64,000 bases of DNA, taken from NCBI GenBank assembly GCA_028564925.1, contig CM053029.1:294849168-294913167 (forward strand), given 5' to 3'. The position numbers were made by a program, and so were the translations under genes. Source of the DNA: Lithobates sylvaticus. Lineage: Eukaryota; Chordata; Amphibia; Anura; Ranidae. Shown one piece after another: positions 45,190 through 55,169 of this stretch. Below the pieces are notes generated by a model. That model was not told the origin of the DNA and did no database searches. It saw only the letters and a program-made list of their open reading frames with translations. Position 1 is the stretch's first letter, and every line of letters starts with the position of its first letter.

Positions 45190-46230
45190 CATCATTGGAG
45201 CGCTATCCGAACTGACGTTGGAAGAAAAAGTGTCTCAACTCCGTGCATATCTCCTCCAAGACCTTCCAGGGTTTGTATCAACGAATCATTCAGCTTCCAC
45301 ATCCACTGTTTAGGAATAGGGGGCAACAAATCTATGTCTACAAAAACTGGAATATGATCCGAAAGTAATTGAACTGATGGAGGCAGATGTGACTCTGGAC
45401 AGGAGAGATTGAGGCAACAAGAAAAGGTCAATTCTGGTGTAAGAATCATAAGGGTGCGATTAAAATGTGTAATTACGTTGATTTGGGTGCAGTACCCACC
45501 AGACATCTACAAGGTGGAAAGCGTAAAAACTCTTCTTCAGGTGTTTGTGGAGCATGAGACCTGAGGCACTTCTGGTAGCGTCCAGGGTCAGATCTAAGGT
45601 GAAATTCATATCACCCCCCCCCCCCCCCCCACGATCACCACACCCAACCTGACGAGAACCGGTTCCAGATAGACAATCTGGTTTGAGTTAGGAAGGTAGA
45701 AGTTCACCATAGTAACCAGGGAACAGCCCAAGTCCCCTTCACAAAGAGAGCCCTTCCCTCCACATCACTCCACTGATCCTTGAACACCCAAGGGATCAAG
45801 CTATGGATCAAGATGCTAACTCCCTTGGACATGGAATCAGGGGCGCAACCATAGTATGAAGTCGGAAAAATATCATGGAGTCTTGGTAGTTTATCAACAC
45901 AAAAATGTGTCTCCTGAAGGAAGCAGACAGTGTTTCAGATTAGTAAGCACCATGGAGCATTTCTCGGGGGTGTTCAACCCCTTCACATTGATAGACACAT
46001 GGGGAACAGGCTCTGTTTTACCCATAGTCATAGTGGAGGCTGATGGAGGAGTGGGGAAGCGGAAGATAAAAAAAAAAAAAGGGAGAAGGGGGAGGGTGGA
46101 GGGTAAGAATGGGACAGAAAAGGGAAAGAGAAGTAAAAAGGGCAACCAGAAGGCTGCCCAATCAGCACAAAAAATGAATACACCGGAAGTGTAGAAGAGA
46201 CCTAGTCTCAAAACAAAGAGCACTACCAAA
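45190..46230 (-). pseudogene. L1 ORF2 endonuclease region
   Basis: The minus frame near 46030-45890 reads VSINVKGLNTPEKCSMVLTN and LKHCLLPSGDTFLC, the start of an AP-endonuclease-like domain (normally ...ADIxFLQET). Near 45400 it reads LSDHIPVFVDI, the SDH catalytic motif. Intervening sequence is broken, including a C run at 45608-45630. Confidence 0.72.
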
Positions 46231-47384
46231 AGGGTGTCACCCTGTGCGGGGGAAGGAGTTGTACACAGCAGGGGTCAGAGACTCCATATCATAACCCAAG
46301 TCACATTATAACTAAACGTCAGATATATATATAATGAATACTGAACATGCCGAACAGTATGAACAATGCAACGTGAGGCACGACCTGTGAGTATTCCTTC
46401 ATCTCTCTGATGGTACCACCTAGAGAGAGACCATGAGCACAATACGGCAAGAGCCTGTGAGCAAAAATGTAAAGGAATGCTAGCTCCCACTAAAGAGAGC
46501 CAGCATAGCAGATTATCACATTCTGAGGAATGAGATTACACATAATTTATAAGCTACATCCTGAGGTTTGAAAAATAATAAACAAATGCAATCCTCTGGA
46601 GAGGGAGCGCCTGACAATCCAGCTAAGGGGAAATAGAAACAGTGGAAGGGGACAGAGAAATGGGGTCACAGGGGAAGAAGAGGGAAGGGAGTGAGGAAAA
46701 AGGGAATACAGGAAAGTGAGAGGGGAAGGGTGACATAAGGGAAAGTAGCTGTCAAGTGAGCACTAACCAAGAGCCTGTAAGAGGGCGTTTTATTCAGGAG
46801 ACAACAGAAGCAATCCTCCTTAATAATAAGGCTTTATATGTAGCGTTAGCAGCTATGGCAAGACCCCTTATGGAAATACCCCTCACCAACAGGAACATGC
46901 ATCCCCCAACACACATAGCACAAAGATCCCCTCCCAGGGGGGCCAATAACCAGTTCAGTAAATAGCAGGTGAGGTATTTCAAATAAACCTGTGAACCCCA
47001 TTTTCTCAGGGCAGGCATGCAAGCAAGTTCACTTGCCCTGGGAGTATCGCTGTAAATGGCCCCATAGGTCAACACAGTATAGGGGTAGGGGGTGAAGGGA
47101 GTCTGTTAGTAGCAGAGAGCGATATCAAAAAGTCAAGCCATATAGCCGGCCCAAGCAAAGCCCAGGTAAACATGTGTTACACTAACGTTCCTTTAACACA
47201 GGAATCACATTTCGGAGTTATTCATCCAAGCTGGGGCCTGATCACCCCTCTTCTAGAAGAGTGGCATGGCATTCCAGAACTGGGGTCCCGGGTAGCTGAA
47301 CGAGGATCTCTGCCGGGTAGTGGGCGCAGCCAGTCCTGAATAGAAATTGACTTAATGTTTAGGAAGACAAACGGGTCCGGAAGA

Positions 47385-47681
47385 TCAGCATGATGTTGGA
47401 GAAGGAAGGAAGAGCTGCCTTTTCCGAACAGTCAATTGAAGAGGGAAACCCCAGCGGTACGTCGGCTCAGAGCGAAGCGATACCTCCAGTAAGGGCTTCA
47501 ACATCGCTCCCGCCTTGGATACATCAGGGTAGATGGAAATCCCTGTGCCATTAAAGTCAATTGGCTCCCTGGCCCACGCAGCATGGAGAACCTGTTCCTT
47601 CTGCAGATAGCGGAGCATGCGAAAGATCACTTCACGTGGGCGATCCGGGTCGGTCGGCCTAGGCTCAAGCGCCCTGTGCAC
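47385..47681 (-). pseudogene. L1 ORF1 C-terminal fragment
   Basis: Reads HRALEPRPTDPDRPREVIFR, MLRYLQKEQVLHAAWA, GISIYPDVSKAGAMLKPLLE and YRWGFPLQLTV. This matches the L1 ORF1 RNA-binding/C-terminal domain pattern (HR.LGP.P....RPR.VI.R...Y..KE...YRWGFP). The N-terminal coiled-coil part is missing. Confidence 0.82.
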
Positions 47682-47749
47682 TCTGTCAAACTCAATGTTG
47701 GTTGGTGGGTCACAGTCTATTATAGAGTCAGATATCTATTTCTATCAAG

Positions 47750-48976
47750 AGGAGGCTAACAAAACTCCTGTATGATAGCATGGGCAGGTGTAGGTTTTCA
47801 TTTTGAAGACATCAGGGGTCTGTTAGACTACAAATGTCTCCCCTGACCTCCACTCCAGCTCTTCAAGCACAGGACTGTGCGTGTTTAGCTGTTTACCTGT
47901 CATTTCAGCCAGGAGTTTAAGGGATTGTTTATATCAGGTGCTTTTTGGACTGTGCAGTCCAAACACATAGACAAAGCAAATGCCTTGCTTCCTATTCATT
48001 CGGTTCACAAAACCATGTTACGGAGGTGTGTACTGAAAAAAATAAAGCATGCAGTAAATTGATTGCTCTGTGGAGCAATAACATCCACTGCATCACATCA
48101 CGCTGCATGTAATAAAACTGAATGAACATTTCATTAAAGTAACAAAAAAATAATAATAAAAAAATAAAATAGGGGCTGAGTATTTCATGTTCAGTGATTG
48201 CAGGGCAGCTCGGGGTATAGATGTACTTCCATATGCTTCCAATCTCCACCCTGAAGAATTTACTGTGGTCCCCAAAGGATCAGGAGGGACGGAGTAAATT
48301 GCAGCACCTTCACAGTGTAGTAAATGTGTAGAGCCACCTGTATAATTGTAACTGGAAAACTGGGCACTGCCTAAAAGAAATGCCAAGTTAGCTTGTTTAA
48401 ACCATTTGTAGTCTAGGCTCTTTATATATGGCCTATAGATGACCCATGGTTATTCTTGTGCATAAATAGCGGCGTACTAGTTCCTTTGACCCACCAACCT
48501 ACCAGAAAGCACATTCTTTCCTGGTCACATTTGGGTGGAGTTATTTTCTGCTTGTCTAGCAACAATAGCAGATTACTCATGGTTCACCATTTACTATGCC
48601 TGAGTCATTAGCTTTTAATAATTCTCCAAATTCTAATACACATCAGTTTAGCAGGGTTAAACAGTAATGTATTGAGATACATTTTTTTAACACGGAAAAA
48701 ACATGCTATTACATATAAGAAACAAATGGCACACAAACACTAGCCATTAAAAGTTTTATTTAGGGTATTTCAAGTTGGTAATCTCATGAACAGCATCTTC
48801 TGAAAACGTAAAAAAAATTTTGCCCTCAAGATGGCGCTGTTTAATGTTAAACAGCAGTTATAGGCCATGTTATCTGTTTCCAAATAGCTGAATGTGATAA
48901 GAGCGTTCTTAAATTAGATCTAAAATTAAAACGGAAAAAATCAAAACAAAATACTATTTTTAGTATAAAAATAAAT
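47750..48976. other. Intron 4 sequence without recognised feature
   Basis: AT-rich sequence with no terminal repeats, tandem arrays or protein-like frames that I can support. Confidence 0.5.
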
Positions 48977-48988
48977 ACTGTGTGTGTA

Positions 48989-49058
<70 letters not shown>
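48977..49058. repeat. TG/TA microsatellite beside Tc1 element 1
   Basis: A short GT part followed by a long uninterrupted TA run, ending exactly where the Tc1 left end CAGTATCTCACAAAAG starts. Confidence 0.95.
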
Positions 49059-49061
<3 letters not shown>

Positions 49062-49687
49062 TATCTCACAAAAGTGAGTACACCCTTCACATTTTTGTAA
49101 ATATTTTATATCTTTTCATATGACAACACTGAAGAAAATACACTTTGCTACAATGTAAAGTAGTGAGTGTACAGCTTGTATAACTGTGTAAATTTACTGT
49201 CCCCTCAAAATAACTCAACAGACAGCCATTAATGTCTAAACCACTGGAAACAAAAGTGAGTGCACCCCTAAGGAAAATGGAAAATGTCCAAATTGGTCCC
49301 AAAGTGTCAAATTTTGGGTAGCCACCATTATTTTCCAGCACTGCCTTACTCTCTTAGGCATGGAGTTCACCAGAGCGTCACAGGTTGCCACTGAAGTCCT
49401 CGTTCACTCCTCCATAACGACATCACAGAGCTGGTGGATGTTGGAAACCTTGCGCTCCTCCACCTTCCATTTGAGGATGCCCCACAGACAGTGCCGATCC
49501 TGACCTCCCTGGGGCCCTAAGCAAAATTTTGCTAAGGGGCCCTCTACTTGACCCGTGATGCCATGAGCTATGTAAACCATTTGCCATTGCCACACAGTCA
49601 CACCTGACACTTCAGTGCTCCCAAAACAATCCTTCCTCCTTTAAACAAAACAGTCAAAGAATAAGTACAACAATATAGAACAGAATG

Positions 49688-51540
49688 AGGTCCCCAGAGA
49701 GCCCCCCCCTTATACAAGGGTCCCCAGACAGCCCCCCTTAAATCAGTGTCCTCAGAGAGTCTCACCCTACATTAGGGTCCCCAGAGAGCCTCCCCCTACA
49801 TTAGGGTCCCCAGAGAGCCTCCCCCTACATTAGGGTCCCCAGAGAGCCTCCCCTTACATCAGGGTCCCCAGAGAGCCTCCCCTACATTAGGGTCCCCAGA
49901 GAGCCGCCCCTTACATCAGGATCCCCAGAGAGCCTCCCCTTACATCAGGATCCCCAGAGAGCCTCCCCTTACATCAGGATCCCCAGAGAGCCTCCCCTTA
50001 CATCAGATTCCCCAGAGAGCCTCCCCTTACATCAGGATCCCCAGAGAGCCTCCCCTTACATCAGGATCCCCAGAGAGCCTCCCCTTACATCAGGATCCCC
50101 AGAGAGCCTCCCCTTACATCTTGATCCCCAGAGAGCCTCCCCTTACATCAGGATCCCCAGAGAGCCTCCCCTTACATCAGGATCCCCAGAGAGCCTCCCC
50201 TTACATCAGGATCCCCAGAGAGCCTCCCCTTACATCAGGGTCCCCAGAGAGCCTCCCCTTACATCAGGGTCCCCAGAGAGCCTCCCCTTACATCAGGGTC
50301 CCCAGAGAGCCTCCCCTTACATCAGGGTCCCCAGAGAGCCTCCCCTTACATCAGGGTCCCCAGAGAGCCTCCCCTTACATCAGGGTCCCCAGAGAGCCTC
50401 CCCTTACCTCAGGGTCCCCAGAGAGCCTCCCCTTACATCAGGGTCCCCAGAGAGCCTCCCCTTACCTCAGGGTCCCCAGAGAGCCTCCCCTTACCTCAGG
50501 GTCCCCAGAGAGCCTCCCCTTACCTCCGGGTCCCCAGAGAACCTCCCCTTACCTCAGGGTCCCCAGAGAGCCTCCCCCTACCTCAGGGTCCCCAGAGAGC
50601 CTCCCCTTACCTCAGGGTCCCCAGAGAGCCTCCCCTTACCTCAGGGTCCCCAGAGAGCCTCCCCTTACCTCAGGGTCCCCAGAGAGCCTCCCCTTACCTC
50701 AGGGTCCCCAGAGAGCCTCCCCTTACCTCAGGGTCCCCAGAGAGCCTCCCCTTACCTCAGGGTCCCCAGAGAGCCTCCCCTTACCTCAGGGTCCCCAGAG
50801 AGCCTCCCCTTACCTCAGGGTCCCCAGAGAGCCTCCCCTTACCTCAGGGTCCCCAGAGAGCCTCCCCTTACCTCAGGGTCCCCAGAGAGCCTCCCCTTAC
50901 CTCCGGGTCCCCAGAGAGCCTCCCCTTACCTCAGGGTCCCCAGAGAGCCTCCCCTTACCTCAGGGTCCCCAGAGAGCCTCCCCTTACCTCAGGGTCCCCA
51001 GAGAGCCTCCCCTTACCTCAGGGTCCCCAGAGAGCCTCCTCCTTACATCAGGGTCCCGAGAGAGCCTCCCCTTACATCAGGGTCCTCAGAGAGCCCCCCC
51101 TTACACCAGGGTCCCGAGAGAGCCTCCCCTCTTACATCAGGGTCCTCAGAGAGCCCCCCCTTACACCAGGGTCCCAAGAGAGCCTCCCCTCTTACATCAG
51201 TGTCCCCAGAGAGCCCCCCTCCTTACACAGGGTCCCCAGAGAGCCCCTCCTTACACAGGGTCCCCAGAGAGCCCCTCCTTACACAGAGTCCCCAGAGAGC
51301 CCCTCCTTACACAGAGTCCCCAGAGAGCCCTCACCCCTGACATTAGTGTCCCCAGAGGGCCCCGTCTTTACATCAGTGTCCCCAGAGGGCCCCGTCTTTA
51401 CATCAGTGTCCCCAGAGGGCCCCGTCTTTACATCAGTGTCCCCAGAGAGCCCCCCTCTTACATTAGTGTCCCCAGAGGCCCCCTTCCTTACATTAGTGTC
51501 CCCAGAACGCCCCCCTCTTACATTTGGGCCCCCCAAACAG
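49688..51540 (+). repeat. 29-bp minisatellite, about 60 units
   Basis: Unit GGGTCCCCAGAGAGCCTCC plus CCTTACATCA/CCTCA (29 bases). Sub-blocks carry distinct variants: GGATCCCC (about 49918-50235), GGGTCCCC with TACATCA, then TACCTCA (about 50400-51030), then irregular units to 51540. As 29 is not a multiple of three and the unit has no stop in any + frame, a 508-residue frame runs through it with a 29-residue protein period. It is not a gene. Confidence 0.95.
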
Positions 51541-51579
51541 CTGACTCCCCCCTTGCAGAGGTTCCCCTGTACCTGGCTG

Positions 51580-51870
51580 GTGGAGGTGGGAGGCGGCGAT
51601 CGCCAGCTATATGGTGTCCACAGACAGGGGGATCTCCCTGGAGCTAGTAGTTCTATCTCCGAATGTATACAGCGGAGAGGGGAGGGGCCTCTGACCCGGG
51701 CATCAGCAACAGTGTTTAAGCAGAGTGAAAGTGAAACCGATACCTGCCCAGGTCAGAGGCCCCTCCCTTCTCCTCTCAACTGTATACACTGAGAGTACTA
51801 CAAACCCCAGGGAGATCCCGCCGCCCACTCAGGCACCATAAAGCTGCCGATCGCCGCCTTCCACCTCCTC
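51580..51870. repeat. Long inverted repeat at the right side of the hAT
   Basis: Arms at about 51580-51697 and 51753-51870 are imperfect reverse complements, with matching blocks GGCGGCGATCG, GGGATCTCCCTGG, TGTATAC and GAGGGGAGGGGCCTCTGACC. The loop is about 55 bases. A cruciform or RNA hairpin is possible. Confidence 0.8.
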
Positions 51871-53138
51871 CCACCTCCTCCCACCTCTCCTCACTGCACT
51901 CTAAATGGCCAGCCAGAGGTGCAGGGGGGATTCTGGGTCTTGGGGGGGCCCCCCCAAAGCGGCGGGGCCCTAAGCAGCTTGCATAGTGTGCCTATAGGGC
52001 CGATCGGCTCTGCCCACAGATGCTCAATAGGGTTTACAGTAGGTCTGGAGACATGCTTGGCCAGTCCATCACCTTTACCCTCAGCTTCTTTAGCAAGGCA
52101 GTGGTTGTCTTGGAGGTGTGTTTGGGGTCATTATCATATTGGAATACTGCCCTGCGGCCCAGTCTCCGAAAGGAGGGGATCATGCTCTGCTTCAGTATGT
52201 CACAGTACATGTTGGCATTCATGGTTCCCTCAATGAACTGTAGTTCCTCAGTGCCAGCAGAACTCCATGCAGCCCCAGACCATGACACTCCCACCACCAT
52301 GCTTGACGACTATAGGCAAGACACACTTGTCTTTGTACTTCTCACCTGGTTGCCGTCACACACGCTTGACACCATCTGAACCAAATACATTTATCTTGAT
52401 CTCATCAGACCACAGGACATGGTTCCAGTAATCCATGTCCTTTTGTCTGCTCGTCTTCAGCAAACTGTTTGCAGGTTTTCTTGTACATCATCTTTAGAAG
52501 AGGCTTCCTTCTGGGACAACAGCCATGCAAACCAATTTGATGCAGTGTGCGGTGTATTGTCTGAGCACTGACAGGCTGACCCCCCCCCCCCCCCACCCCT
52601 TCAACCTCTGCAGCAATGCTGGCAACACTCATACGTCTATTTCCCAAAGACAACCTCTGGATATGACGCTGAGCACGTGCACTCAACTTTTTTGGTCGAC
52701 CATAGTGAGGATTGTTCTGAGTGGAACCTGTCCTGTTAAACGGCTGTATGGTCTTGGCCACCGTGCTGCAGCTCAGTTTCAGTGTCTTGGCACTCTTCTT
52801 ATAGCCTAGGCCATCTTTATGTAGAGCAACAATTCTTCTTCTTTTTTTTTTTCAGATCCTCAGAGTTCTTTGCCATAAGGTTCCATGTTGATCTTTCAGT
52901 GGCGAGTATAAGAGTGATAACACCAAATTTAACATACCTGCTTCCCATTCACACCTGAGACCTTGTAGCACTAACGAGTCGCATAACACCAGGGAGGGAA
53001 AATGGCTAATTGGGCCCAATTTGGACATTTTCACTTAATGGTGTTGAGTTATTTTTAGGGGACAGCTAATTTACACAGTTATACAAGCTGTACACTCCCT
53101 ACTTTACATTGTAGCAAAGTGTAATTTGTGTATTTATG

Positions 53139-53196
53139 TGTGTGTATATGTATATATATGTATGTATGTATGTGTGTGCGTGTGTGTATATGTATG

Positions 53197-53270
<74 letters not shown>
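53139..53270. repeat. TG/TA microsatellite between the two Tc1 elements
   Basis: GTGTGTATATG-type repeats followed by a TA run with one AA step, filling the gap between Tc1 element 1 (its right end lost) and Tc1 element 2. Confidence 0.95.
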
Positions 53271-54671
53271 CAAAATTTAAAACGCAACACTTTTGTGTTT
53301 GCCCCTAGTTCTATGTACACAAAAGGCCTATTTCTCTCAAATATTGTTCACAAATCTGTCTAAATCTCTGTTAGTGAGCACTTCTCCTTTGCTGAGATAA
53401 TCCATCCACCTCAAAGGTGTGGCGTATCAAGATGTTGATTAGACAGCATGCTTATTGCACAGCGGTGCCTTAGGCTGGTCACAATAAAAGGCCACTCTAA
53501 AATGTGCAGTTTTACTGTATTGGGGGGGTGTCCGAAAACCATTCAGTATCTGCTGTGACCACCATTTGCCTCACACAGTGCAGCACATCTCCTTCGCATA
53601 GAATTGATCAGGTTGTTGATTGTGGCCTGTGGAATGTTGGTCCATTCCTCTTCAATGGCTGTGCGAAGTTGCTGGATATTGGCAGGAACTGGAACACGTT
53701 GTTGTATACGCCGATCCAGATCATCCCAAACATGCTCAATGGGTGACATGTCCAGTGATTATGCTGGCCATGCCAGAACTGGGATGTTTTCAGCTTCCAG
53801 GAATTGTGTACATATCCTTGTAACATGGGGCCGTGCATTATCATGCTGCAACATGAGGTGATGGTCATGGATGAATGGCACACCAATGGACCTCAGGATC
53901 TCGTCATGGTATCGCTGTGCATTCAAAATGCCATCAATAAAATGAACCTGTGTTCGTTGTCCATAGCATACGCCTGCCCATACCATTACCCCACTGCCAC
54001 CATGGGCCACTCAATCCACAACGTTGACATCAGCAAATCGCTCACCCACACAACGCCAAACACGCTGTCTGCCATCTGCCCTGTACAGTGAAAAACGGAT
54101 TCATCCGTGAAGAGGACACCTCTCCAAAGTGCCAGATGCCATCGAATGTGAGCATTTGCCAACTCAAGTCAGTTATGACGACGACCTGCAGTCAGGACGA
54201 GCCCCCTGAGACGGTTTCTGACAGTTTCTGCAGAAATTCTTTGGTTATGCCAACCGATTGTTGCAGCAGCTGTCCGGGTGGCTGGTCTCAGACGATCTTG
54301 GAGGTGAAGATGCTGGATGTGGAGGTGCTATGGTTACACGTGGTCTGCGGTTGTGAGGCTGGTTGGGTGTACTGCCAAGTTCTCTGAAACACTTTTGGAG
54401 ACAGTTTATGGTAGAGACATGAACATTCAATTTAAGGGCAACAGCTCTGGTTGACATTCCTGCAGTCAGCATGCCAATTACATGCTCCCTCAAAACTTGT
54501 GGCATTGTGCTGTGTGATAAAACTGCACATTTTAGAGTGGCCTTTTATTGTGGCCAGCCTAGGGCACACCTGTGCAATAATCATGCTGTCTGATCAGCAT
54601 CTTGATATGCCACACCTGTGAGGTTTATGGATTATCTCGGCAAAGGAGAAGTGCTCACTAACACGGATTTA
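53270..54671 (-). mobile_element. Tc1-like DNA transposon 2, right end truncated
   Basis: The left end GCAAAATTTAAAACGCAACA is followed by a long subterminal part (53370-53520) that is mirrored at 54525-54671: GTTAGTGAGCACTTCTCCTT and GGCCACTCTAAAATGTGCAG occur inverted on the right. The right copy stops at GGATTTA, and a MITE end TAGGCCCCTTTCACAC begins there, so the last 100 or so bases are lost. Same orientation as Tc1 element 1 but a different family. Confidence 0.82.
53543..54505 (-). pseudogene. Tc1-like transposase of element 2
   Basis: The start MPQVLREHVIGMLTAGMSTR introduces the HTH; then LKLNVHVSTINCLQKCFREL and NRRPRVT follow. The catalytic region contains TDES near 54090, LMLQHDNARPHVTRICTQFL and MSPIEHVWDDLDRRIQQRVP, giving D, D and E of a DD34E enzyme, and ends NNLINSMRRRCAALCEANGG. 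At least two frame changes split it (near 54250 and 53755) and a stop lies in the middle, so it is inactive. Confidence 0.85.
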
Positions 54672-55160
54672 GGCCCCTTTCACACTTGTGCGACTTTGCC
54701 ACAATTTCGCGGCTGCGATTTTGTTAAGACAGTGGTACGACTGTGGATCCGACTTTGCCCTGTGACTTAAAGCCCGACTTCAATGAACAGGGATCCGAAT
54801 TTGATCCTCAACAATACTAGGCACTATCTGGTATGAATCTTTAGGGAAAACTCTGCACAATGTAAAAAAAAAAAACGTCATGGGTTCCCCCTCCAAGAGC
54901 ACACCAGGTCCTTCAGTCTGGCATGGATTTTAAGGGGAACCCCCAAAATTCATACCAGACCCTTATCCGAGCACACAGCCCGACAGGTCAGGAAAGTGGG
55001 TGGGGACGAGCGAGCGCCCCCCCCCCCTCCTGAACTGTACCAGGCTGCATGCCCTCAACATGGGGGGTGGGTGCTTTGGGGCATGGGGGACTCCCAGATC
55101 CCTGCCCCCCACCCTATGTGAATGAGTATTCATGAGTATACCCATTCACCTAAAAAAAAA
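54672..55160. repeat. MITE left end followed by 'GGCCTCATG'-foldback relic
   Basis: 54672-54830 begins TAGGCCCCTTTCACACTTGT, like 23465. 54850-55140 has CCTTCAGTCTGGCATGGATT, ACCAGACCCTTATCCGAGCA, CCCGACAGGTCAGGAAAG and GGGTGGGTGCTTTGGGG, matching the foldback family at 21195-22896. Both are incomplete. An A run of about 18 lies at 55153-55170. Confidence 0.55.
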
Positions 55161-55169
55161 AAAAAAAAA

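Larger units (their letters stand above)
41430..47740 (-). mobile_element. L1-type LINE relic, minus strand, with two secondary insertions
   Basis: In element order (right to left): the ORF1 C-terminal part (about 47690-47385), a long non-coding interval, endonuclease (46030-45190), linker (44800-44350), reverse transcriptase (43613-43108), the C-terminal Cys motif region (42561-41880), and a 3' end near 41430 with a short T run. It is 5'-truncated near 47740. Many reading-frame breaks show that it is dead. Two LINE-tail insertions (43810-44339 and 44924-45117) interrupt it. The 41370-41430 and 47750-48960 flanks show nothing named. Confidence 0.85.
49489..52011. mobile_element. 2.5-kb non-autonomous hAT inside Tc1, with 8-bp target duplication
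   Basis: CCCACAGA at 49481-49488 and 52012-52019 are exact duplicates, and removing the insert restores the Tc1 sequence. Ends CAGTGCCGATC and CAGAGCCGATC (reverse complement of the right end) match at 10 of 11. CAG-starting ends with an 8-bp duplication mark the hAT superfamily. A GGGGCCCTAAGCA motif lies just inside both ends. It contains a 29-bp minisatellite and a long inverted repeat, and no transposase. Confidence 0.9.
49404..52892 (-). pseudogene. Tc1-like transposase, interrupted by the hAT at 49489-52011
   Basis: The start is near 52892. N-terminal paired-type HTH text runs to VAKTIQPFNRTGSTQ and the linker GRPKKLSARAQRHIQRLS; the second HTH is RMSVASIAAEV. Catalytic residues follow: D in WSDEIK (about 52385), D in FQYDNDPKHTSK, and E in NPIEHLWG at 52030, the DD34E arrangement of Tc1. 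The hAT landed just after the PIEH codons; the C-terminal GILKWKVEERKVSNIHQL lies on the far side at 49404-49480. Further damage includes a premature stop in the middle part and a poly-G expansion of VEGVGGGGG at 52580. Inactive. Confidence 0.85.
49059..53115 (-). mobile_element. Tc1-like DNA transposon 1, split by a hAT element
   Basis: The left end CAGTATCTCACAAAAGTGAG and the inner CACTTTGCTACAATGTAAAG...GTATAACTGTGTAAATT are mirrored on the right (53045-53118). There, however, the outermost 80 or so bases are missing and a microsatellite begins. Without the hAT insert it would be about 1.5 kb, the usual Tc1 size. Transposase is on the minus strand. The TA target fits the adjacent TA run. 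Confidence 0.85.

Noticed and set aside
45856-46229. Lys-rich + strand frame
   Set aside because: Antisense of the L1 endonuclease start plus a purine-rich tract; no independent evidence.
49688-51540. CRISPR-like array of 29-bp repeats
   Set aside because: The repeats are contiguous without unique spacers, and the window is vertebrate.
50121-51647. 508-residue open frame rich in Pro/Ser/Leu
   Set aside because: It is the three-frame cycling translation of a 29-bp minisatellite inside a hAT element, and its protein period equals 29 residues.
53079-53320. Tyr/Ile-rich frames
   Set aside because: Translations of the TA/TG microsatellite.
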